From HK1 sp965220535 (GTDB taxonomy: Bacteria; Pseudomonadota; Gammaproteobacteria; HK1): a stretch of 64,000 nucleotides of DNA. Below the pieces are notes generated by a model, which saw only the letters and a list, made by a program, of their open reading frames with translations, ran no database searches and was not told the DNA's origin. The stretch is taken from NCBI GenBank assembly GCA_965220535.1, contig OZ244833.1, positions 2,914,001-2,978,000 of the forward strand, given 5' to 3'. The position numbers and the translations under genes were made by a program. Below are positions 17,584 through 28,700 of the stretch, in pieces (the first letter of the stretch is position 1; each line of letters begins with the position of its first letter).

Positions 17584-20172
17584 TTACAGCCCCACCCGGC
17601 GCAAGCGCAGCGCGTTGGCGATCACCGAGAGCGAACTTGCGCTCATGGCGAGGCTTGCGATCATCGGCGACAGCAGCAATCCGAAGAAGGGATAAAGCGC
17701 CCCGGCGGCGATCGGGATGCCGATGGCATTGTAGGCAAAGGCGAAGAAAAGGTTTTGTCGGATATGACGCATGGTGAGTCTCGAGAGCGTCCGGGCTTTG
17801 GCGATGCCGTGAAGATCGCCCCGAATCAAAGTGATATCCGCGCTCTCGATGGCGATATCCGCCCCGGTCCCCATCGCGATGCCGACATCGGCTCGGGCCA
17901 AGGCGGGAGCGTCGTTGATGCCGTCTCCGGCCATGACCACGCAATGCCCTTCTTCTTGCAAGGCGCGGATCGCATCGTGTTTTTGCTGCGGATCGAGCCC
18001 GGCGCGCACATCCTGAGGGTGCAAGCCGAGCTGTGCCGCAACCGCCAAGGCGGTGGTTTCATGGTCGCCGCTGAGCATCGAGATGCGAAGCCCGGCGGCT
18101 TGCAGGGCGCGCAGGTTTTCCGCCGCCCCCGGCTTGATCGGATCCGCGACCGTCGTCAGCCCCGTCAATTCCCCGTCGACGGCGACCCAAAGGGCGGTTT
18201 CGCCGCCTTCGCGCAAGGCGTCGGCGCGCTTGCGAGCCGTGCTCGATATCTCGACTCCCGCCTCGCGCATCATCGCCTCGTTCCCCACCTCGATGCGATG
18301 CCCGTCGACCTCGCCTTTGACGCCGCGACCGGTGACGCTCTCGAAGCCGCTCACCTCTCCGAGGCCCTCGCTCGGTGGCGGCGACGCTTCGATCGCGGCG
18401 GCGGTCTCCTGACCACCCTCTTTTTCACGCTCGTTTTCATGCGCTTTTCCCGGCCGCAAGCCCACGCCGCGCTCGATGGCACCGGCCAGCGGGTGCTCGC
18501 TCGCCCCCTCGACCCGAGCCGCAAGCGCAAGCCATCGCTCTTTCGGCATCTCGCCCAAAGAGACGACGGTGCATAGTTCCGGTCGACCCTCGGTCAAGGT
18601 GCCGGTTTTGTCGACGATCAAGGTATCGACCCCTTCCATGCGCTGCAGGGCTTCGGCGTTGCGCACCAGCACCCCGTCGCGCGCGCCGCGCCCGATCCCG
18701 GCCATCACGCAAACCGGCGTGGCCAGCCCCAAGGCGCAAGGACAGGCGATGATCAGCACCGAGACCATCGCCACCAAGGCGTTGGCGAGGGTCGGGGGCG
18801 GGCCGAACAGCCCCCAAAAGATCGCCGCCGCCAATGCCACCGCCCCCACGACGGGCACGAAGATTCCGGCCACCCGATCCGCCGTCGCCTGAATCGGGGC
18901 GCGCGAACGACCGGCGATGGCGACGAGGGTCGCGATCCGCGCCACCAGAGTTTGCGAGCCGACATTCAGCGCTCGCATCGTGAACCCCCCGGCTTGGTTG
19001 ACGGTGCCTCCGGTGATTTTGTCGCCCGGTCCGCGCTCCACCGGGATCGACTCGCCGGTGATCATCGATTCGTCGATCCGGCTTTCGCCTTCGAGCACGA
19101 TGCCGTCCACCGGCACCCGCTCCCCGGGACGCACCCGCAATCGATCCCCGACCTCGACCCGATCCAGGGCCACCTCGTGCTCCTCGCCTTTTTCGTCGAT
19201 CCGTCGCGCCGTCGGCGGGGAAAGATCGAGCAGACCGCGCAAGGCATCGCCGGTTCGCTCCCGCGCCCTGAGTTCGAGCATCTGACCCAAGATGGTCAGG
19301 GTGATGATCACCGCCGCAGCCTCGAAATAAAGGGCGGGGGAGCCGTGGCTTTTGAAGGCCTCGGGCACGAGATGCGGGAAGAGCAAGGCGATCATGCTCG
19401 CAAGCCAGGCACTGACGGTCCCCACGGCGATCAGGGTGAACATATTCAAACGCCGATGGACGATCGACCTCGCCCCGCGGAGCAAAAAAGGCCCGCCGCA
19501 TCCCAACACCACCACGCTCGCCGGAATGGCTTGGAGCCAGCCGAACCAGAAAGGACCGAGGAGAGGGCGGGCGTCGGCGGCGGGAATCATCTCGCTCATG
19601 GCGATGAAAAAGACCGGCAGGGTCAGGGCGCAAGCGACGATCAGGCGGCGCCTGAGATCGATGTACTCGGGGTGGACACGGTGGCTCGAAAGGGAAATCT
19701 GCGGTTCCAACGCCATGCCGCATTCGGGACAGATCGAGGGCTCTTGGCTGCGCACCTCGGGATGGCAGGGGCAGACGTAGACGATGTTTTCCGGCGTCGA
19801 GTCCGCGACGGGATCCGAGTCCGCCGGCGCATCGCCCTCGGTCGCTTCGCGAGCGGGGGCGCCGAATCGCTCGGGTTCCTCCTCGAAGGCCTGCAGGCAT
19901 CGCTCTTCGTAGAATCGATATCGACTTCCGGCGTGGACGACGGTCGCTCCCGGCCGCATCCGATCCACCTCGGTGCCGCAAACCGGGCAGGTATCGCTGA
20001 TATAGCCGGAGGGGTCGGCGACGAATCGCTCCTTGCAGCGGGCAGCGCAAAATCCCACCGCCCGACCCTCGTGAACGTGAACGAAGGGGGCGCCGGCAGG
20101 GTCCGCCTCCATGCCGCAAACCGGATCGTGCGTTGCCGGGAGCGAGCCCGATCGCTCTTCGATATTCGTCAT
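17584..20172 (-). CDS. copA: Copper/heavy-metal P1B-type ATPase with YHS domains
   Basis: 862 residues. The N-terminus holds two YHS-type metal-binding domains (DPVCGME near residue 16, DTCPVCGTEV near 60), then a heavy-metal-binding CPCHPEV...CPECGMA segment (about 133-157), instead of the usual CxxC ferredoxin-like domains. The transporter core has the TGES actuator motif, CPC at 477-479 in the ion-binding helix, the phosphorylated aspartate D521 in DKTGTLTEG, SEHPLAG in the nucleotide domain and GDGINDAPALA. CPC points to Cu+ (or Ag+) export across the inner membrane. A low-complexity, charged insertion lies in the nucleotide domain (about residues 580-610). It sits 130 bases from thrS on the same strand. 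The gene symbol is by class; substrate is inferred from motifs. Confidence 0.9.
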   Translation of the reverse strand: MTNIEERSGSLPATHDPVCGMEADPAGAPFVHVHEGRAVGFCAARCKERFVADPSGYISDTCPVCGTEVDRMRPGATVVHAGSRYRFYEERCLQAFEEEPERFGAPAREATEGDAPADSDPVADSTPENIVYVCPCHPEVRSQEPSICPECGMALEPQISLSSHRVHPEYIDLRRRLIVACALTLPVFFIAMSEMIPAADARPLLGPFWFGWLQAIPASVVVLGCGGPFLLRGARSIVHRRLNMFTLIAVGTVSAWLASMIALLFPHLVPEAFKSHGSPALYFEAAAVIITLTILGQMLELRARERTGDALRGLLDLSPPTARRIDEKGEEHEVALDRVEVGDRLRVRPGERVPVDGIVLEGESRIDESMITGESIPVERGPGDKITGGTVNQAGGFTMRALNVGSQTLVARIATLVAIAGRSRAPIQATADRVAGIFVPVVGAVALAAAIFWGLFGPPPTLANALVAMVSVLIIACPCALGLATPVCVMAGIGRGARDGVLVRNAEALQRMEGVDTLIVDKTGTLTEGRPELCTVVSLGEMPKERWLALAARVEGASEHPLAGAIERGVGLRPGKAHENEREKEGGQETAAAIEASPPPSEGLGEVSGFESVTGRGVKGEVDGHRIEVGNEAMMREAGVEISSTARKRADALREGGETALWVAVDGELTGLTTVADPIKPGAAENLRALQAAGLRISMLSGDHETTALAVAAQLGLHPQDVRAGLDPQQKHDAIRALQEEGHCVVMAGDGINDAPALARADVGIAMGTGADIAIESADITLIRGDLHGIAKARTLSRLTMRHIRQNLFFAFAYNAIGIPIAAGALYPFFGLLLSPMIASLAMSASSLSVIANALRLRRVGL

Positions 20173-20301
20173 CCGTTTTTACCGAACCCCCGAGAGGGTC
20201 GCGAAGCGGCGGGGTTTGCAAGTTCAGGCGACCGATGACATCCGCCGAAAAGCCTTGGATGCCCGCCCGTTCGTTTTCTTGTCGATCCGCCGAGGGCCTC
20301 C

Positions 20302-22257
20302 TTACGAAGAAGCAGGGGCCGAAGAAGCGGGAACCGAAGAGTTCACGCGCTCGCCGACCTCGGCGGCGAGGAGATCGATCGCCTCGTCGAGGGGAAGAAC
20401 GCGCTGCTCTTGGCTACCCAATCGCCGCATCGAGACCGTGCGCATCTCGGCCTCTTTTTTGCCGAGCGCGAGGATCACCGGAGCCTTGGCCTTCGAATGC
20501 TCGCGAATCTTGTAGGAGATCTTCTCGTTGCGAAGGTCGGTCTCGGCGAGCAGGTTGCGGGCGCGAAACGATTCCGCAACCTCCTTCGCCCAATCGTCGG
20601 CGGCGGAGGTGATGGTGCAGATCACCGCATGGCGCGGGGAAAGCCAAAGCGGAAGATGCCCGGCATAGTGCTCGACGAGGATGCCGGTGAAGCGTTCGAT
20701 CGAGCCCAACATCGCCCGGTGCAGCATCACCGGAAAACGGCGGGCGCCGTCCTCGCCGACGTACGAGGCTCCCAAGCGTTGCGGCAGATTGAAATCCACC
20801 TGCACCGTTCCGCATTGCCAGTCGCGCCCGATGGCATCGCGCAGCACGAATTCGAGTTTCGGCCCGTAGAAGGCGCCCTCCCCGGGGTTGTGGGTATAGG
20901 GAAGGCCGGTGGAGTCGATGGCGACGCGCAGAGCCTCTTCGGATTTGTCCCAGATATCGTCCGTCCCGACTCGCACCGGGGGTCGATCCGCGAATTTGAT
21001 GCGTACATCCTCGAAACCGCAATCGCGGTAGATCAGCAGGATGAGATCGCACATCGCGCTCGCTTCTTCCGTGATCTGCTCCTCGGTGCAAAAAACATGG
21101 GCATCGTCTTGGGTGAAGGCGCGTACCCGCATCAACCCGTGCAACGCCCCCGAGGGCTCGTAGCGGTGCACCTTGCCGAATTCGGCGATGCGAAGGGGGA
21201 GGTTGCGATGGCTCTTGACCGGGCCGTTCTTGAAAATCTGCACATGCCCGGGGCAGTTCATCGGCTTCAATGCGAAAACGCGTCCGTCCTCGGTTTGCGA
21301 GGTGAACATATTTTCGCGAAAGGTCTCCCAATGACCGGATGCCTCCCAAAGACTGCGGTCCATGATCTGCGGGGTGTCCACCTCGACGTAGCCCGCTTCT
21401 TCCTGGCGCTCTTGGATATGACGGATCAGCCGTTGGAAGACGCGCTGCCCGCCGGGATGCCAGAACACCGCCCCCGGGGACTCCTCTTGGAAGTGGTAGA
21501 GATCCATCTCCACCCCGAGCCGGCGGTGGTCGCGTCGCTGCGCCTCTTCGAGCATGCGAAGGTAGTTTTCGAGTTCTTTTTCGCTGGGCCAAGCGGTGCC
21601 GTAGATACGCTGCAGCATCTCGTTCTTGGAATCCCCGCGCCAATAGGCTCCCGAAATCCGCAGCAATTTAAAGGCCTTGCCGAGTTTGCCGGTGGACGGA
21701 AGGTGGGGGCCGCGGCAAAGATCGATCCAATCCCCTTGGCGATAAAGAGAGACGATCTCCCCTTGGGGGATGCTGTCGATGATTTGCGCTTTGTACTCCT
21801 CGCCCCAGTCGCGAAAGAAGCGTATCGCCTCGTCTCGATCCCATTCCTCGCGGAGGATGGGCTCGTCGCGCTCGACGATCTCGCGCATGCGCGCCTCGAT
21901 GCCCTCGAGGTCCTCCGGGGTGAAAGGCTCTTCCCGCGCGAAGTCGTAATAAAAGCCGTTCTCGATTGCCGGACCGATGGTCACTTGGGTTTCGGGGTAG
22001 AGCTCCTTGACCGCCTCCGCGAGAACATGGGCGGCATCGTGGCGCAGGAGCTCCGGCGCCTTTTCGCTGTCGCGGGTGATGATGGCGACCTTCGCATCTT
22101 GCTCGATCACCGTCGAGAGATCGCGCAAGGCACCGTCCACTTCGATGGCAAGGGCGGCTTTTGCGAGCCCGGCGCCGATATCGGCAGCGATCTCGGCACC
22201 GCTCACCGGAGCGTCGTATCGACGGACCGAGTCGTCGGGTAGGGTGATTTGGGGCAT
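20302..22257 (-). CDS. thrS: Threonyl-tRNA synthetase
   Basis: 651 residues, the standard bacterial length. Attaches threonine to tRNA-Thr. Domains in order: TGS (residues 1-62, beginning MPQITLPDDS), the editing domain with the HDAAH...GFYYD region, the class II catalytic core with MCRGPHxP, motif 2 around HGLMRVRxFTQDD, the zinc-binding cysteine in PMNCPGHVQ, GEGAFYGPK, and a C-terminal anticodon-binding domain (ADLRNEKISYKIRE). I chose the ATG at 22257 because homology to other ThrS proteins starts exactly there; an in-frame ATG at 22329 would add 24 unrelated residues. infC and rpmI, often downstream of thrS, are not present here. Confidence 0.95.
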   Translation of the reverse strand: MPQITLPDDSVRRYDAPVSGAEIAADIGAGLAKAALAIEVDGALRDLSTVIEQDAKVAIITRDSEKAPELLRHDAAHVLAEAVKELYPETQVTIGPAIENGFYYDFAREEPFTPEDLEGIEARMREIVERDEPILREEWDRDEAIRFFRDWGEEYKAQIIDSIPQGEIVSLYRQGDWIDLCRGPHLPSTGKLGKAFKLLRISGAYWRGDSKNEMLQRIYGTAWPSEKELENYLRMLEEAQRRDHRRLGVEMDLYHFQEESPGAVFWHPGGQRVFQRLIRHIQERQEEAGYVEVDTPQIMDRSLWEASGHWETFRENMFTSQTEDGRVFALKPMNCPGHVQIFKNGPVKSHRNLPLRIAEFGKVHRYEPSGALHGLMRVRAFTQDDAHVFCTEEQITEEASAMCDLILLIYRDCGFEDVRIKFADRPPVRVGTDDIWDKSEEALRVAIDSTGLPYTHNPGEGAFYGPKLEFVLRDAIGRDWQCGTVQVDFNLPQRLGASYVGEDGARRFPVMLHRAMLGSIERFTGILVEHYAGHLPLWLSPRHAVICTITSAADDWAKEVAESFRARNLLAETDLRNEKISYKIREHSKAKAPVILALGKKEAEMRTVSMRRLGSQEQRVLPLDEAIDLLAAEVGERVNSSVPASSAPASS

Positions 22258-23480
22258 GGTGCGTTTTTCCGTCTTGGCAAGGCTTTTTGCTTGCGTTTTC
22301 AAGCGAGGCGGGGGAGTCTCGTTCGTCATGCGATTGTAAACCCCTTAGATGCTATCGGGATCGGTGATTTCCAAGCCTTGACCGCTCCTTTGCGCCCGCA
22401 AAGCCTGCCGATCGGTGAATTTTTCGATAGCTCAGCGTTTTGTCCCTAATCGGGGGGCGTCCCGATCGCCTCTTTTTCCTTGCCGGTTCCTTGCCGATTC
22501 CTTGCCTAAACCGACGAAATCCGCTTGCTTGGATCCCGTCGCTTCGGGGGTTCGTTGTTCGGTCAAGTCCGGTCGAGTCCGGTCGATCACGATGGAATTC
22601 GCGGCCACGCTCCGAGGCGGATCGAAAAACGCGACCGGATGTCTCTTGCGATCACCGCCGCTTGCACCGCGCCGGCATCGCCTGCCCGAAACGCTTCCCG
22701 AGCGATCATGACGAAGCGCAGACAAAAAGCGCAGACACAGAAGACCCGAGGTCCGATGCGCCCGATGCGCCGGGATCGTATCGATGCCGATATCGTGGGA
22801 GATATGAGAGAGTGAACGCTCGCTTTTTTCAAGATCCCTCGTAATTTCAGAAGCCTGAACGAGAGATTCCTCGCGCGAAACCCTGCAACCCATCGACCGA
22901 TGCTCCATCGATCTCTCATGCAAGCAGGTTGCCTCGCAAGCGGCTTTCTCGTGTTTTCGTCATGGCCTTTCGGACCCGAGCCGCAAGTCCCTTGGCCTGC
23001 GCTTTTGCATCGTCGCATCCGCATATCGATGATGACACGGATGAAAAGACCGCTTAGGATCAGGCACCCTTTGGCACCGTCCTCGTCGTCGCCTAGGTAA
23101 AATCGCCTATCCTTTTTGTCCGCACGGTCATCGTCTGCGCGGTCATCGTCTGAAAAGGGGCAGGGGCTTTTGCGAGATTCGCCGTGCACGATGCCGATAC
23201 GCTCCGGCGGCAAAGAGAATCCTCGCCGATAATGGCCAAGGCTCGAACTGCTTCGATCGTGCCAAGACGAAACAAGCCCTCAAGAGCCATGGACCTGAGA
23301 TAGTCGATATCGATCTTCGTGCGCCGGATCGAAATACCCTTGGCAAGGTGCCCTTCGGCAAGGCGTATCGAAGCAACGCCTCTGAACGCCCCTTCCCATT
23401 TACCCGCAACGACCCCATCCGACCTCTTGTCGCCGCCTCGGGTCCGCCGCCCTTCATCACATCTCACCGATAAGAAAACC
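22258..23480. other. 1.2-kb divergent spacer
   Basis: Lies between the divergent thrS and dmdA starts and should hold both promoters. No gene is convincing. It is rich in short imperfect tandem duplications, for example CCTTGCCG units near 22480-22510, AAGTCCGGTCG units near 22564-22585 and a 15-bp ACGGTCATCGTCTGC pair near 23125-23155. Confidence 0.45.
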
Positions 23481-24599
23481 ATGTCCGAAGCCCTCGCTCT
23501 TTCCTTGACCCCCAGATTGCGCCCGACTCCCTTTTCCTCGCGGGTGCAAGCGGCGGGGATCAGGCATTTCACCGTCTACAACCACATGCTGCTGCCGGCA
23601 TTTTGTCATTCGCTGGAAGAGGATTACCGCCACTTGCGGCAAAGCGTGCAGCTGTGGGATGTCTCGGCTCAACGCCAAGTGGAGATTCGCGGTCCCGACG
23701 CCTTGTCCTTGGTCGAGATGATGACCCCGCGCGATATCTCCCGCTGCGCGATCGGGCAATGCAAATACGCGCCGCTGGTCGATAGCGACGGCGGAATCAT
23801 CAACGATCCCCTGATCCTGCGCCTCGCCGAGGACCGTTTTTGGATCTCGGTGGCCGATTCCGACGTCTTGTTATGGGCGCGGGGTTTGGCGGTCGGGGGC
23901 AAGATGGATGTCGAAGTGGACGAACCGGATGTATCCCCCTTGGCCCTGCAAGGCCCGCTGGCCGACGCGGTGGCCGAATCCCTTTTCGGATCTTGGGCCC
24001 CCTCCTTGCCTTTCTTTCGCTTTCGCACCGCCGAGATCGATGGCATCTCCTTGGTCGTGGCCCGCTCGGGCTGGAGCGGACAAGGGGGCTTCGAGATCTA
24101 CCTTCAAGACAGCGCCAAGGGCGAGGCGCTTTGGGATCGAATCTGGGCCGCAGGGGAAGCCCACGGGATTCGCGCCGGGGCTCCGAACCTGATCGATCGA
24201 ATCGAGACACGCCTGCTCTCCTACGGCAGCGACATAACGCGTCGGGACGATCCCTTCCAAGCCGACCTGGAAAACTATTGCGATCTCGACAAACCGGCGG
24301 CGTATCTTGCCCGCAAAGCCCTCGACTCTCGCCGCAATCACCCCCCGGCAAGGCGGTTGGAACGCCTCGTCATCGACGGAGAGCGGATCGAGCCGAACGC
24401 CACCCGCCGGCCCCTTTTCGACCCCGACCTCGCCCCCGCAGGCGAAGTAACGAGCGCGGTCCATTCGCCCCGCCTCGCTCGCAATATCGCGCTGGCGATG
24501 GTCGCCAAGGAGCATCGAGACAAAAAATTGCAGGTACGCCTTGCAAACGGAACGATGCGCCCGGCGAGGGTGGCGAACGAACGCTGGGAAACGCCTTGA
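23481..24599 (+). CDS. dmdA: Dimethylsulfoniopropionate demethylase (GcvT-like)
   Basis: 372 residues, the length of DmdA, which moves a methyl group from DMSP to tetrahydrofolate and starts the demethylation pathway in marine bacteria. The whole sequence is of the GcvT/aminomethyltransferase type. The N-terminal part (TPRLRPTPF, a TVYNHMLLP stretch, VQLWDVSAQRQVEIRG, MMTPRD) and ISVADSD are closely like DmdA of SAR11 and roseobacters. Later, VSPLALQGP, ARSGWSGQGGFEIY and GAPNLIDRIE also fit. I chose the ATG at 23481 because homology begins there. No dmdB, dmdC or dmdD genes are adjacent. A paralogous folate methyltransferase with another substrate cannot be excluded without a tree. Confidence 0.8.
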   Translation: MSEALALSLTPRLRPTPFSSRVQAAGIRHFTVYNHMLLPAFCHSLEEDYRHLRQSVQLWDVSAQRQVEIRGPDALSLVEMMTPRDISRCAIGQCKYAPLVDSDGGIINDPLILRLAEDRFWISVADSDVLLWARGLAVGGKMDVEVDEPDVSPLALQGPLADAVAESLFGSWAPSLPFFRFRTAEIDGISLVVARSGWSGQGGFEIYLQDSAKGEALWDRIWAAGEAHGIRAGAPNLIDRIETRLLSYGSDITRRDDPFQADLENYCDLDKPAAYLARKALDSRRNHPPARRLERLVIDGERIEPNATRRPLFDPDLAPAGEVTSAVHSPRLARNIALAMVAKEHRDKKLQVRLANGTMRPARVANERWETP

Positions 24600-24938
24600 C
24601 CTGATCCCCGGTAGTGTCCGGGTATCCCTAGGTGTCATCGATAGGGCAATAGGTGCCAAGACAGTTGCCAAGACAGGTGCTAAGAGAAGATGTCTTGCAC
24701 CGCCCGGCAGGGCTAGCGGAGGGCTTTTAGTATCTACCGCTACCGGCGCATTTTCCGATGCAACAATCGTTCCCGAAATCGTTCCCGGGATCGTTCCCGA
24801 AATCCCTCCCGAAAATCGCGAAAAAAAAGATTTCGCTAAGATACGATCCGAAGATGGCCGAGCCATCCCTACCCCTCATACTTTCCCTGATTGCCGATAC
24901 CCCCGGCGCTCGTCGACCCCTTTAGGAGCAAAACCTCC
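24600..24938. other. Spacer between dmdA and the SDR gene
   Basis: About 340 bases, no gene seen. It holds the 12-bp tandem repeats at 24766-24813, an A8 run at about 24821, and TAGGAG upstream of the next start. Confidence 0.45.
24766..24813. repeat. Four 12-bp tandem units
   Basis: The unit ATCGTTCCCGAA occurs four times in a row with small changes in units 2 and 4. Confidence 0.8.
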
Positions 24939-25703
24939 ATGACATCCGATCGCCCCGTCGTGGTGATAACCGGCGCCTCGCGCGGAATCGGCGCCGCGTG
25001 CGCCCGAGCCCTTGCATCGAGAGCGAATCTGGCGCTCGCAGCGCGGACGGATTCCGCCCTCCATGAAACCGCGAAGGAGTGCTCGGCACAAGGAGCGCAG
25101 GTCGAAGTCGTGGTCGGAGACGTCGCTCTCAACGAAACCGCTTGCGCCCTCGCCGACCGGGCGCAAAAGACCTTCGGCCGAATCGATGCGGTAATCGCCA
25201 ACGCCGGCATCCTCACCCCTTTCGGCTCCCTCGAATCTTGCGATGCGCAAGAGATCGAATATTCCCTGACCGTCAATATCGTCGGCCCGACATTGTTGGC
25301 AAGAGAGACCCTGCCGGCGCTGCGAGCCTCGAAAGGACGCCTGATCAACGTATCGAGCGGAGCGGGCAACGGAGTGATTCAAGGCTGGGCGACCTACTGC
25401 GCCTCCAAAGCCGCACTGAACCACCTGACCCGAGTGATCGCCGCCGATGCCCTTGAAGTTACCGCCATCGCCTTTTCCCCGGGAATGACCGATACGGATA
25501 TGCAAGCGCAGATCCGCAACCAAGGAGAACAAGGCATGTCCCCGGACGAGTTGGCATTTTTCCAACGCACCTACGCCGACGGCGGACTACGCGACGCCAA
25601 CGAAGTCGGTTCAAGACTCGCCGCCCTTGCACTTTTCGCAAAACACGAATGGTCCGGAGAATATATGACCATCGACGATGCCCGAATAGCGGCCCTACGC
25701 TGA
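24939..25703 (+). CDS. Short-chain dehydrogenase/reductase
   Basis: 254 residues, typical for classical SDR enzymes. The cofactor motif TGASRGIG is at residues 11-18, NAGI is in the middle, and the catalytic Y153-x-x-x-K157 lies in YCASK with a serine pair upstream (VSSGAG). The arginine in AAR after strand 2 suggests NADP(H). SDRs oxidise or reduce alcohols and carbonyls; the substrate cannot be told. The ATG at 24939 follows TAGGAG by about 10 bases. It is the last ordinary gene before the foreign helicase/methyltransferase locus, 34 bases downstream. Confidence 0.85.
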   Translation: MTSDRPVVVITGASRGIGAACARALASRANLALAARTDSALHETAKECSAQGAQVEVVVGDVALNETACALADRAQKTFGRIDAVIANAGILTPFGSLESCDAQEIEYSLTVNIVGPTLLARETLPALRASKGRLINVSSGAGNGVIQGWATYCASKAALNHLTRVIAADALEVTAIAFSPGMTDTDMQAQIRNQGEQGMSPDELAFFQRTYADGGLRDANEVGSRLAALALFAKHEWSGEYMTIDDARIAALR

Positions 25704-25737
25704 TAGCGTCGTCGATTCGATACAAGGGAAGTCGTCG

Positions 25738-28700
25738 ATGAGCAGCAAATTTTTTACCAATAACGAAGCCGGCACAGTTCTTGACAAGTTCAAGGGCGTT
25801 TTTGAACACGCAGGCATCGACGAATTCGATGTACTGGTCGGATATTTCCGATCGACGGGCTATTTCAGATTGCGCCCTTCTTTGGAGAGGGTCAAGCAGA
25901 TCCGTATCCTGGTCGGGATCGATATGGATCGAATAGTCAGGAGTTACCAAAGACAAGGCTTGATGCTTATCAATGGTGCCAAGGAAGACGAAGCAAAAGG
26001 GATGTACACGGCCGAACTCGAAAACGAGATCAATCGCGCGGACTACAGCGAAGATCTGGAGCAAAGCATCCTTCGATTCATCGATGATATCAATTCCGGA
26101 AAAGTGCAAATCAGAGTGCATCCCAGCCGAAAATTACACGCCAAGATATATATCTTCCGTCCGAAAAATTTCAACGAACACAGTGGTGGCGAGGTCATTA
26201 CCGGTTCGTCCAATTTGACCGAAGCCGGACTAGGCGTCAGATCTGTAGGCTCCAACTACGAGTTCAATGTCTCTTTGAGGGATTACGACGATATCAAATT
26301 TGCCACCGAAGAATTCGAGTATCTTTGGGAGCAAGGGATCGAGCTTTCGCCGGAGGATATCGAACAAGCAAAGGACCGGACTTTCCTGCGAGACGACTTT
26401 ACCCCCTACGAACTCTACATCAAATTCCTGATCGAATATTTCGGTGGAATGATCGAACTCGATCCCAAAAATGCCATGGAACTGCCGGAAGGATACAAGA
26501 AGCTCAATTATCAGCTGGATGCGATCGAGCAAGGACTCGGCATCGTCAAAAAACATAACGGAGTGTTTCTTGCCGACGTTGTAGGATTGGGAAAAACCAT
26601 TATCGCCATCATGCTGGCAAAACGAATCTCTTTTATGGAGGCTTCGAGCAAGGCGTTCAGGATATTGATCGTTTCGCCGCCGGCGATAAAACAGGATTGG
26701 GAGGAAACCGCGAAGGATTTTTCCTTACCCTCTTGCGATTTCTTCTCCAGCGGAAGTCTTCATAAGATCAAAGATATCGAAAAATACGATCTCGTTATCA
26801 TCGACGAAGCGCATAAATTCCGCAATAAGACCTCCGATTCTTACGATTGCATGCAGAGTATATGTAAAACCCCGACGAAATCAGGTCGTCAAAAGAAAGT
26901 GATTTTGCTCTCGGCGACGCCGCTGAATAATCGACCCGAAGACATTCTCAATCAGGTGTTACTATTCCAAGATGGAAATAAAAGCACCTTGGAGTGTGGA
27001 AATCTGAATGATTTTTTCGTTCCCATCAATAAAGAATATAGGAATTTGTTGAAAAAATCTTCTTCGTCCGATCAGAATGAAATCGCCTCGATTTACGAAA
27101 GGATTCGAAAAAGCGTTATCGAGCCGATTACCGTTCGTCGCACTCGACGGGATCTTCTGGATAATAGTTTCTATTCGGAAGATCTGAAGGAACAGGGTAT
27201 TATTTTCCCGAAGTCGAATGCACCAATAAACCTACTTTATCAGTTGCCGGATGAACTGAATAAACTCTATGATGACACTCTTCTTTGTATTGCCGGAACC
27301 GGAGAAAATGAAAACAAGAGACTCCATTATGCGCGACATCGAATGATTGAATTTTTGCGCGATGAGCATAGACAAGCCTACAATCGCCCGGAATTCATCT
27401 CTCAGATGCTGACGGGGATCATGAAAACATTGATGGTCAAGCGATTGGATAGCAGCATCAATGCAATCAATCAGACGCTGAGACGTTTCTTGAAATCATC
27501 TGAAAACTTGTTGACGATGCGAGATAACGATAGGATTTATTTGGCTTCATCCAGGGAAATCGATCGCTATATCGAAAACGAACGAGAATATGAACCTGAT
27601 GAGATATTCACTGATAAGGAAGGGAAAGTTTTCAAACGCAGTGACTTCCAACCTGAATACTGGAACATGGTCGAGCGAGATCACGGGATTCTCATCGACT
27701 TGGTTGAAAGATGGGGGAGGGTGGTTGAAAGCGGGATCGATCCAAAGTCGGATCGGTTGATTGAAATCATGAGAGGGGAATTATTCGATGAAGTCAAGAA
27801 TCCAGAACAAAAGTTGGTGATCTTTTCCGAATCCATGGATACAGCCAATGATCTTGAATTCCGGCTAAAGGAAAAAGGCTTTGACGGGATACTGAATGTC
27901 AACTCCTCGACCAGAGAGAAGTTGAAAGACAAAATCAAGGGGAATTTCGATGCCAATGCCTCCCGAAGCGAACGGCGCTCGGATTACGGTATCATCATTA
28001 CGACCGAGGTTTTATCCGAGGGTATCAATTTGCACCGCGCCAATCTCATCGTGAATTACGATACGCCTTGGAACTCTACCAAATTGATGCAACGTATCGG
28101 CAGAATCAATCGTATCGGAAGCAAGGCCGATGAGATTTTTATCTACAATTTTTTACCCACCGAAAAGGTAGAAGAGGATATCAATCTCAAGCATAGAGCC
28201 AGCATCAAACTCAATGCCTTTCATTTGGCTTTGGGTGAGGATTCGCAAATCTACCTCCCCGATGAGGAAGTGGGTAGCTTCGGTCTGTTTGAAAAAAATA
28301 TCGCGATGGATAATGAATATTCTGAGGAGTTGCGCTATCTTCAGATAATCAGAAATTTCAGAGAGAGATGCCCCGAGGATTTCAGGCGCGTGAAGAGGAT
28401 GCCGGCGAAAATCCGTGGGGGTGTGGCTAATGCTCAATATCGAGATGGAACCTTTGCATTTCTACGCAATGAAGATGGTCGTGAATCGTTCCTCATGGTG
28501 ATGCCGGAAAAGGGAAGGCTGAAATCATCCAAATTGACCTTCATCGAGAGTGCCGAGATATTGCAGTGCGACCCTGAAACCGCAGCGATGCCATTACATG
28601 ACGAACACTATCGGCAAGTTCAAGAGGCCCTGAAGCGTTTTAGACGGGAAATGGAGGAATCCATTGCCGATGCAAATCAACCCCCGAAATTGAATCAGCA